Shown here piece after piece: positions 1 through 5,731 of a stretch of DNA of 15,296 nt. The stretch lies in NCBI GenBank assembly GCA_003160265.1, contig PLQY01000107.1, positions 5,269 to 20,564 on the forward strand, in the 5' to 3' direction. Source of the stretch: Peptococcaceae bacterium (GTDB taxonomy: Bacteria > Bacillota > DSM-12270 > Thermacetogeniales > Thermacetogeniaceae). The translations under genes and the position numbers were made by a program. Each line of letters opens with the position of its first letter. The first letter of the stretch is position 1. The notes below the pieces were generated by a model. It was not told the origin of the DNA and ran no database searches. It saw only the letters and a program-made list of their open reading frames with translations.

Positions 1-1102
1 CCTGGTCGCCCTTCTGCATCCAGAACTCGATGCCGTCCCCCACCCGGAGCGGCAGGAGCGTCTTGAAGACCACTCCCTTGCCGGGAGTCGTTCTCAGCAC
101 GCGCCCCAGGAACAGGCCGCGGTTGTTCGGTCTGGCATAGCTCATCAGGAGACGGCCCGGCCGGCCGTCGAAGTAGCCGGTAGTAAAGCCCCGGTTGAAG
201 ACCTGGGCCAGGTCGCGGACTTCTTCTTCGGAGACCTGATAGCGCTCCGGGTCACGCCAGGCCCGGTCCAGGGCGTTCCGGTAGATTCGGACCACTGTCG
301 CCACGTATTCCGGCCGCTTCATACGCCCTTCGATCTTCAGGGCGGCCACCCCGCCCTGCACCAACTGCGGCAGCTTCTCCAGCAGCATCAGGTCCCTGGT
401 GCTCAGCAGGTGCTGGCCCGGGCAGGCGCCACCCAGGTCACGCCCGCGGTCATCCACCAGGGTGTAGGCCATCCTGCACGGTTGGGCGCAACTGCCCCGG
501 TTGCCGCTGCGCCCGCCGACCATGCTGCTGAACAGGCACTGGCCGGAGTAGCTGATGCAGAGGGCTCCGTGGACGAACACCTCCAACTCCAGGGCAGACT
601 GCCGCTTGATCTCCAGCAACTCCTGGTATGAGGTCTCCCGGGCCAGCACCACCCGGCGCAGTCCCAGGCCTGCCAGGAACTGCACCCCGGCGGCGTTATG
701 GACGGTCATCTGGGTGCTGCCGTGCAGGGGAAGCTCCGGGAGCACCCGCCGCGCCCACGCAACCGCCCCCAGGTCCTGAACCAGCAGGGCATCGGCCCCC
801 TCCCGGTACAAAAAAAGCAGGAACTCGGACAGTTCTCCGAATTCCCCGTTGTCTACCAGCGTGTTGACAGTCACGTACACCTTGACCCCGCGCAGGTGGG
901 CGTAGGTCAGAGCATCCATCAACTCCTGCCGGTCGAAGTTTTCAGCAGAGGCGCGGGCACCGAAAGACTTGCCTCCCAGGTAGACGGCGTCCGCCCCGTT
1001 CTCCACGGCCGCCCTCAGTGCCTGGGGATTCCCCGCCGGCGCCAGCAGCTCCGGCCGGCTGACCGCTGTATTGGGTTCTATGGCGACATCATCCCCGATC
1101 AC
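1..1102 (-). CDS. U32 family peptidase-like protein, N-terminal part (gene runs off the left edge)
   Basis: I translated this from the complement; about 367 codons are present and the C-terminus lies outside the window. The N-terminus reads PELLAPAGNPQAL, then ENGADAVYLGGKSFGARAS, the usual opening of the U32 collagenase-like family. Around residues 170-190 is the family signature E-x-F-x-HGALC-x-SYSG-x-C-x-x-SS, followed by RSGNRGSCAQPCR, whose cysteines are conserved. Family members once called peptidases include E. coli RlhA and TrhP and B. subtilis TrhP1/P2, which take part in prephenate-dependent hydroxylation of 23S rRNA or tRNA, so an RNA-modification role is more likely than proteolysis. 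That is inference. The start is GTG at 1102, because a stop lies in frame just upstream and no other start codon precedes the PELLAPAG motif. It overlaps the NIF3-like gene by 14 nt, suggesting translational coupling. I see no strong Shine-Dalgarno sequence. Family assignment is very secure; substrate is unknown. Confidence 0.93.
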   Translation of the reverse strand, partial: MIGDDVAIEPNTAVSRPELLAPAGNPQALRAAVENGADAVYLGGKSFGARASAENFDRQELMDALTYAHLRGVKVYVTVNTLVDNGEFGELSEFLLFLYREGADALLVQDLGAVAWARRVLPELPLHGSTQMTVHNAAGVQFLAGLGLRRVVLARETSYQELLEIKRQSALELEVFVHGALCISYSGQCLFSSMVGGRSGNRGSCAQPCRMAYTLVDDRGRDLGGACPGQHLLSTRDLMLLEKLPQLVQGGVAALKIEGRMKRPEYVATVVRIYRNALDRAWRDPERYQVSEEEVRDLAQVFNRGFTTGYFDGRPGRLLMSYARPNNRGLFLGRVLRTTPGKGVVFKTLLPLRVGDGIEFWMQKGDQ

Positions 1103-2072
1103 TTCTTTTATGGGTTTTGGTCAGGCGGTTGACCCGGATCAGCCCGGACGTGGGCAGGATGGCCACCTTGCGCTGTTCCATCTCGTCCAGGAACAGGTTC
1201 ATACCCAGGGAGTCGCTGGCGATGTGCCCGGCGATCACCACGTTGATGTTGTACTTTTCCGCCTCCTTGCGGTGCCCCTCGGCGATGTGCATCCCGACCA
1301 GGGTGCCAACTCCGGCGATGGCCATCTTCTCGTAGGCCTCCTTGGCGCCTCCGGTGCCCCCGGTCATGTCCACGAAGATCTTCCCGGGCCGCCGCTTCTC
1401 ACTGCCGACTACAATCGTGGGCCCGGAGTTCAACTTGACAGCAGCAGCATACTCGGGGAGTTCCTTGAGGATCTTCACGACCTCTCTCACCGTCTCCGGC
1501 TTCTTCTCCTCGAACAGCCTGGTCAGGAAATTGGTGACCAGGTTATCCGCCGGTGTGTGCACGCACATCATGGGGATATCCAGCAGCCGGGCCACATCCA
1601 CCGCCCGGTTGTGGTTGAGCGGCATCAGGTTGCGCCCCACTTCGGCGATCCTCCCCGACAGGATGCCTTCTGCCACGTTGATCGGCACCCCTAACTGGGC
1701 CAGCAGATCCTCCTGGAGATGCATCACCTGGTACAGGGCGGCCAACGCCTTGCCCTCAGGGTGGTGGGCGAGGATCAGGTCGATCGTCTGACCCTTGTCC
1801 CGCAGGCGGTCGGCCAGCAGCACCTCCCCGACCTCCATGTCGATCCCGCACAGGACGCTCTCGATCTCCAGGTTCTCATCGCCGTAGAGCATGCGGGTGT
1901 CGCTGAAGGGGTTGTGCAGCCTCTCCTGATCAAACTCCGCCTTCTCGCTCTCCTTCATCTCCTCGTATTCCTTACGCAGCCTCTCCAGCAGCCTGGCAAT
2001 CTCGGCCTCGCCCCTGAGGTCGGCCGCAATCCCCTTTTGCACCGCCAGCTCGTAGATCTCCCGGAATTTCAT
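1089..2072 (-). CDS. NIF3-like (NGG1p-interacting factor 3 related) metal-binding protein
   Basis: The product is 327 aa from the ATG at 2072. I prefer this start to the GTG at 2087 because GGAGGTG sits 6 nt upstream of the ATG and lies inside the longer reading. Residues 1-60 form a charged, probably helical extension (MKFREIYELAVQKGI, then LLERLRKEYEEMKESEK). The body has GIDMEVGEVLLADRL, then DLILAHHPEGKAL with a double histidine at about 103-104 that resembles the metal-binding histidines of the Nif3/DUF34 fold. The C-terminal part has VDMTGGTGGAKEAYEKM, GVGTLVGMHIAEGHRKEAEKY and NVVIAGHIASD, again rich in possible metal ligands. I recognise the family from Clostridia, where such proteins are annotated as NIF3-like; the biochemical role is not established. 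It is followed directly by the U32 gene with a 14-nt overlap, so the two are probably co-transcribed. A TATAAT-containing promoter candidate lies about 140 nt upstream. Confidence 0.85.
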   Translation of the reverse strand: MKFREIYELAVQKGIAADLRGEAEIARLLERLRKEYEEMKESEKAEFDQERLHNPFSDTRMLYGDENLEIESVLCGIDMEVGEVLLADRLRDKGQTIDLILAHHPEGKALAALYQVMHLQEDLLAQLGVPINVAEGILSGRIAEVGRNLMPLNHNRAVDVARLLDIPMMCVHTPADNLVTNFLTRLFEEKKPETVREVVKILKELPEYAAAVKLNSGPTIVVGSEKRRPGKIFVDMTGGTGGAKEAYEKMAIAGVGTLVGMHIAEGHRKEAEKYNINVVIAGHIASDSLGMNLFLDEMEQRKVAILPTSGLIRVNRLTKTHKRSDRG

Positions 2073-2213
2073 CAAATCCACCTCCACAAGTGTCTGTCTC
2101 TATAGTTCTCCCCCGTTTGCCTTCAATAATCCCTATGTTAGGCCCACCGTGCCGCGCCGCACCCGTGGCGGCGCCGGTCACTCCCGCTCCTTCTACCGCT
2201 TCTTAGCAACCTT

Positions 2214-2242
2214 ATTATACCAGATTTCACAGGCTAAAAGCC
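2214..2242 (-). promoter_or_regulatory. Candidate promoter for the NIF3-like/U32 pair
   Basis: On the minus strand a perfect TATAAT lies at 2219-2214. At a 17-nt spacing the -35 hexamer would be GGCTTT, a poor match. An inverted repeat, CAGGCT-TTT-AGCCTG, overlaps the -35 position and could be an operator helping a weak promoter. The implied leader to the ATG at 2072 is about 135-140 nt, GC-rich, and matches no RNA element I recognise. Confidence 0.45.
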
Positions 2243-2309
2243 TGCTTTCCAGACTGCAGGCAATCTTCAACCTGGTCCAGGATTTTAACATTTTTTTATT
2301 GGATCAAGC

Positions 2310-2346
2310 AAAAAAGTTGGACAGCCTCTTCAGCCAAGTCCAACTT
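2310..2346 (-). terminator. Rho-independent terminator of the transketolase genes
   Basis: On the minus strand, AAGTTGGAC (2346-2338) pairs perfectly with GTCCAACTT (2322-2314) across a 15-nt loop, and the stem runs into six T (2315-2310). This is a 9-bp stem with a U-tract, about 130 nt downstream of the transketolase stop. It separates the transketolase transcript from the NIF3-like gene. Confidence 0.75.
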
Positions 2347-2477
2347 CTCATGTTCAAACCCGTTGGCGCCATTCTACCGGCGCCATCAGGCAAACGCCGC
2401 TAAAGGTCACTCCGACCTCTCTGAGGATCAGTTCAATTTTCGTCTGAAATGCATTAAGACCGTTGACGGAACGGAAA
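2347..2477. other. Non-coding trailer of the transketolase genes with a GC hairpin
   Basis: Together with the terminator and NIF3 promoter this makes up the 405-nt gene-free stretch 2073-2477. Near its left side TGGCGCC (2364-2370) and GGCGCCA (2379-2385) form a 7-bp hairpin with an 8-nt loop and no U-tract. The minus strand is open in one frame from inside the transketolase end to a TGA at 2356-2354, but it has no upstream start signal. I see no RNA gene here. Confidence 0.4.
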
Positions 2478-3428
2478 TCATTCAGCTTGGCGCGCCAGCA
2501 GGGTCTTGGCAGCCCCCACAATGTTTGCCGCAGTCAGTCCGTAGGCTTCGAGCAACTGGTCCGGGGCGCCGGACTGGCCGAAGCGGTCCTGGATGCCGAT
2601 TCTCTTCAAATAAACAGGCCGATGCTCACTTAGGACTTCGGCCACCGCCGAGCCCAGACCGCCGATGATCGAATGTTCTTCCACCGTGATCATCTTACCG
2701 ACCCTTTGGGCCAGCTCGATGATCAACCGCTCGTCGATCGGCTTGATGGTATGGAAATTGACCACCGTGGCTTCAATGCCTGCGGCATGGAGCTGCTCGG
2801 CAGCTTGCACGGCCTGAAAAACCATCAGTCCCGTCGCACACAGGCAGACATCCCGGCCATCCCTCAGGATGTCGGCCTTGCCTATTTCGAACTTGGTGCC
2901 GGCTTCGATAAATACCGGCGCCGGCGGCCGGGGAATCCGCAGATAAACCGGACCGTCGAAAGCCGCCGCCGCCCGGACAGCTTTTTCCGTTTCCACGGCA
3001 TCAGCAGGCACCATGACCGTCATGTTGGGAATGCTCCGCATCAGGGAGATATCTTCGACTGACTGGTGGCTGCCGCCATCCTCGCCAACAGTAATACCAG
3101 CGTGGGTCACCGCTATTTTCACGTTGAGGCGCGGGTAACAGATGGTATTTCTCACCTGTTCAAACGCCCGGCCGGCCCCGAAGACTGCAAAAGTACTGGC
3201 GAAGGGCATAAAACCGGCCAGCGCCAGACCACTGGCAATTCCCATCATGTTCTGTTCGGCAATCCCGACGTTGAAAAACCGCTCCGGAAACTGCCCCCTG
3301 AACAAAGTCGTCATCGTGGCATGCGCCAGGTCGGCATCGAGTACCACCAGGTTGTCAAGCTCTGCACCGAGTTTTACCAGCGTTTCACCATAAGCAAGGC
3401 GTGGAGCCCTGATCTCTTTGGCGTTCAT
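2478..3428 (-). CDS. Transketolase, C-terminal subunit (pyrimidine-binding and C-terminal domains)
   Basis: The 316-aa product is the second half of a split transketolase. Full-length transketolase is about 650 residues, and the two halves here total 590. FFNVGIAEQNM at about 52-61 carries the conserved glutamate (E58) that activates the aminopyrimidine of thiamine diphosphate. THAGITVGEDGGSHQSVEDISLMRSIPNM (about 108-136) is the typical transketolase/DXS-like stretch that shapes the active site, and the last third is the regulatory C-terminal domain. It should pair with the N-terminal subunit to transfer two-carbon ketol units between sugar phosphates in the non-oxidative pentose phosphate pathway. 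The ATG at 3428 overlaps the stop of the N-terminal gene as ATGA, and GGGGGAGG lies 6 nt upstream, so the two are translationally coupled and probably made in equal amounts. Split transketolases are common in Clostridia and archaea. DXS and pyruvate dehydrogenase E1 beta are less likely because of the motif spacing and partner. Confidence 0.93.
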   Translation of the reverse strand: MNAKEIRAPRLAYGETLVKLGAELDNLVVLDADLAHATMTTLFRGQFPERFFNVGIAEQNMMGIASGLALAGFMPFASTFAVFGAGRAFEQVRNTICYPRLNVKIAVTHAGITVGEDGGSHQSVEDISLMRSIPNMTVMVPADAVETEKAVRAAAAFDGPVYLRIPRPPAPVFIEAGTKFEIGKADILRDGRDVCLCATGLMVFQAVQAAEQLHAAGIEATVVNFHTIKPIDERLIIELAQRVGKMITVEEHSIIGGLGSAVAEVLSEHRPVYLKRIGIQDRFGQSGAPDQLLEAYGLTAANIVGAAKTLLARQAE

Positions 3429-4249
3429 GACGAACCTCCCCCTAGTTCAGATAACGCCCTGGCCACTTCCTCAGCGTTGGGCGCCTTACCGTGCCAACCA
3501 ACCTGGTCTTCCATAAAGGAAACACCACATCCCTTATGGGTATGGGCAATGATGCATTTCGGCCGGTCCTGTGCCGGCAGCCTGAAAGCTGATTCTAATT
3601 GGGCAATCGAGTGACCGTCCACTTCAGAAACCGCAAAGCCAAACGCTGCTAATTTATCCCCAACATTGCCGAGTGACATTACTTCCTCGCAAGTTCCGTC
3701 AATTTGCAGCCCATTGTAGTCCAGCACCAGCGTGACCGCGCTCAGTTTGTAATGAGCAGCCGCCATCGCTGCCTCCCAAAACTGGCCTTCTTGAATTTCG
3801 CCGTCCCCCACCACGACAAACACCCGGTAAGTCTTACCGCCCAGTCTGCCGCCCAGAGCCAGACCAACCGCAATGGACAGGCCTTGCCCCAGAGACCCTG
3901 TCGAGGCATCGACACCCGGGGTTTTTTTCATATCCGGATGTCCCTGCAGACGGGAGCCAAACTGACGCAGGCTCAACAACTCCTCCGGAGGAAAATAGCC
4001 CCGGTGCGCCAGAACGGCATATAGAGCCGGTGCGGCGTGCCCCTTGCTGAGCACGAAACGATCCCTCCCTTCCCAGCGGGGATGTTCCGGATCCACGTTC
4101 ATCACCCTAAAATACAGGGTTGACAGAATCTCCACACAAGATAACGACCCGCCTGGATGCCCGGATTTCGCCGTACCGATCATTCTGATGATATCCTGAC
4201 GTATCCTCTTGTTCAGTTGGCTCAGTTCGCCCTGTGCCAATGGCTCCAT
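3425..4249 (-). CDS. Transketolase, N-terminal subunit (thiamine diphosphate-binding)
   Basis: The 274-aa product is the first half of a split transketolase. It shows TAKSGHPGGSLS (26-37), FVLSKGHAAPALYA (65-78), TGSLGQGLSIAVG (117-129) and the thiamine diphosphate/Mg motif GDGE (148-151) ending in DYNG at 177-180, with the magnesium-binding Asn at 179. All expected cofactor residues are present, so the enzyme should be active with its partner. I chose the ATG at 4249, which has AAGGAG 8 nt upstream; a TTG at 4273 would add eight residues but would swallow this ribosome binding site. The gene is transcribed away from the NlpC/P60 gene, and a promoter-like TTGAGA-17-TATTCT lies about 40 nt upstream. 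The GC content is lower than in the neighbouring pheT/polX block. The pathway role (non-oxidative pentose phosphate) is family knowledge. Confidence 0.93.
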   Translation of the reverse strand: MEPLAQGELSQLNKRIRQDIIRMIGTAKSGHPGGSLSCVEILSTLYFRVMNVDPEHPRWEGRDRFVLSKGHAAPALYAVLAHRGYFPPEELLSLRQFGSRLQGHPDMKKTPGVDASTGSLGQGLSIAVGLALGGRLGGKTYRVFVVVGDGEIQEGQFWEAAMAAAHYKLSAVTLVLDYNGLQIDGTCEEVMSLGNVGDKLAAFGFAVSEVDGHSIAQLESAFRLPAQDRPKCIIAHTHKGCGVSFMEDQVGWHGKAPNAEEVARALSELGGGSS

Positions 4250-4290
4250 GACTATAGCTCCTTCCACTGTCAATACCTGCGACCAACCTG

Positions 4291-4319
4291 AGAATACATC
4301 ATTACGAGCAAGTTCTCAA
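4291..4319 (-). promoter_or_regulatory. Candidate sigma-A promoter of the split transketolase genes
   Basis: On the minus strand TTGAGA (4319-4314, five of six matches to TTGACA) is followed after exactly 17 nt by TATTCT (4296-4291, four of six matches to TATAAT). The predicted transcript start would be roughly 35 nt upstream of the ATG at 4249. It is the best-spaced promoter in the window. Confidence 0.55.
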
Positions 4320-4341
4320 CCTTGTCGATATATACCATTTC

Positions 4342-4366
4342 GCATTAGAGCGGGTAGCCATCGGTG
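4342..4366 (+). repeat. 25-bp imperfect repeat, copy 1
   Basis: It reads GCATTAGAGCGGGTAG, one variable base, CATC, one variable base, GTG on the plus strand. The same 25-bp pattern occurs on the minus strand at 15267-15243 with only two mismatches (C/T and G/T), and the flanks do not match. This copy lies between the divergent transketolase and NlpC/P60 genes, about 117 nt upstream of the latter. Its nature is unknown. Confidence 0.6.
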
Positions 4367-4469
4367 AATTTTCTTGCAACGAGAAGGAAAAAGATGGCTA
4401 TGTGTCGAAAAATATCAAATAAATGAATTATGAAAGATAAAACACCGAATACACGGTGCCGGGTTATGT

Positions 4470-4477
4470 GGAGGGAG
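4470..4477 (+). promoter_or_regulatory. Ribosome binding site deciding a TTG start for the NlpC/P60 gene
   Basis: GGAGGGAG is followed 6 nt later by TTG at 4484. The upstream in-frame ATGs at 4430 and 4466 have no comparable purine-rich site. Initiating at TTG also yields a compact, canonical signal peptide. Confidence 0.65.
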
Positions 4478-4483
4478 AATGTC

Positions 4484-5656
4484 TTGAGGTTTTACGCCAA
4501 GTGCTGCATCTATCTGCTGATCGTATCCTTTTTGCTGACTTTATCGCCCTGGGAAATTGACGCCGCAAGCTATGCTCAGCTCAATGCGGCGAAGCATTTG
4601 GAAAAGCAGACCCAAAACCAGATTGAAACGAATTCCTCCAGAATGAACAGGACAGAGGCCCAACTCGTTTCTTTAAAAACGTCGTTAGACGAGCTTGACC
4701 AATCCATTTCCAAAAACCAGGCGGAGGTTTCCAAAGAGAGCACAACCTTACAGGGGCTACAGACTCGAGAGTCCGAAGAAGAAGCGGTGAGAGAGAGCCT
4801 CGTGCAGAGTTTTAACGAAGTTCTCGTCTCTACATACGAGAACGGAGGGGGTGCGGAATATTTAACCATATTGCTACAGGCCGCGAACTGGCAAGACTTT
4901 CTCTGGCGTCTGGACGCCGTAGCAGCCATCCTTAAACATAATCAGGCCCTCCAACAGAATATCATCAGCCAAAACCAGATCATTAAGGGGCAGGAGGCGA
5001 CGATTGGCCAAGATATGGCTGGTTTACAGGCCGCGATCGATCAGGAAAACCAGTTGGTCTCTTTGAAAAAGCAGACCGCCTCCAATGAGCAGGTCGTCCT
5101 CTCCGGCCTGAGCAGCAAACAGCGCCAGTTAGAGGAACAGAAGCTGGGTCAACTGAACGCCATCAACGATATTCAACAGGAATTGCTTGACCAGGAAGAG
5201 GAGGCCAAGATCGCCGCCAAAAACGGTCCGATCAGGAGCGAGGGCGGCATAACCTCCATCACCCACCCTGTGTCGGTGGGGTCGGCCGGGATCTCCTCCC
5301 TGATCAGTCATGCCGAGGGCTACATCGGGACGCCCTATGTCTGGGGCGGAACCACCCCCAGTCCGGGCTTTGATTGCTCGGGTTTTACCCAGTACGTCTT
5401 TCGTCGCCTGGGAATTGACCTGAAAAGGACCTCCGAGGAGCAATATCTCGAAGGCACGCCCATATCGGAAAACGCTCTTGAACCCGGTGACCTGGTATTT
5501 TTCAGCACCTATGCCTCCGGGGCCAGTCACGTCGGAATCTACATCGGCAATGACCTGATGGTGGATTCTGAAGTATCCGGAGTGATTATCGACAACATCA
5601 CGAATAACTATTGGGCGCCACGCTATCTGGGCGCCAAAAGAATTGCGGAGACGTAA
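4484..5656 (+). CDS. Secreted coiled-coil NlpC/P60 peptidoglycan endopeptidase
   Basis: From the TTG start the product is 390 aa; the ATG at 4430 would add 18 residues but has no ribosome binding site. Residues 1-28 are a signal peptide: positive start (MRFYAK), hydrophobic core (IYLLIVSFLLTL) and a likely cleavage near IDAA. Residues about 30-220 are rich in Q, E, L, N and K with heptad-like spacing and few prolines, as in the regulatory coiled coil of PcsB/CwlO-type hydrolases. The C-terminal NlpC/P60 domain starts near AEGYIGTPYVWGG. It has the nucleophile Cys298 in FDCSGF and His349 in SHVGIYIG. The third catalytic position, 12 residues after the His, is Asp361 rather than the common His; mycobacterial RipA uses Glu there, so activity is plausible. 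The protein should cut gamma-D-Glu-diaminopimelate bonds outside the membrane. It is the only plus-strand gene, lower in GC than its neighbours, and converges on polX with 75 nt between them. Confidence 0.9.
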   Translation: MRFYAKCCIYLLIVSFLLTLSPWEIDAASYAQLNAAKHLEKQTQNQIETNSSRMNRTEAQLVSLKTSLDELDQSISKNQAEVSKESTTLQGLQTRESEEEAVRESLVQSFNEVLVSTYENGGGAEYLTILLQAANWQDFLWRLDAVAAILKHNQALQQNIISQNQIIKGQEATIGQDMAGLQAAIDQENQLVSLKKQTASNEQVVLSGLSSKQRQLEEQKLGQLNAINDIQQELLDQEEEAKIAAKNGPIRSEGGITSITHPVSVGSAGISSLISHAEGYIGTPYVWGGTTPSPGFDCSGFTQYVFRRLGIDLKRTSEEQYLEGTPISENALEPGDLVFFSTYASGASHVGIYIGNDLMVDSEVSGVIIDNITNNYWAPRYLGAKRIAET

Positions 5657-5731
5657 GAGCGTTCCCGACGGTGGCTAGCCAAGAAGGGCGCTTGCCGGCA
5701 GATCGCCCATCTCGATCTCCAGCCCCAAATA

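Noticed and set aside
1071..1694. 207-codon plus-strand open reading frame
   Set aside because: It is antisense to the NIF3-like gene, is full of His/Gln/Pro/Arg typical of reversed GC-rich genes, and shows no domain.
2281..2300. Plus-strand T-run after CCTGGTCCAGG as a terminator
   Set aside because: The palindrome has essentially no loop, the distance to the T-run is too great, and no plus-strand gene lies upstream.
4321..4480. Cyclic-di-AMP (ydaO) or cyclic-di-GMP riboswitch ahead of the NlpC/P60 gene
   Set aside because: Wall-hydrolase genes often carry such leaders, and AGAGCGGG and GGTGAAT recall the ydaO motif, but the remaining conserved blocks and helices are not present in order.
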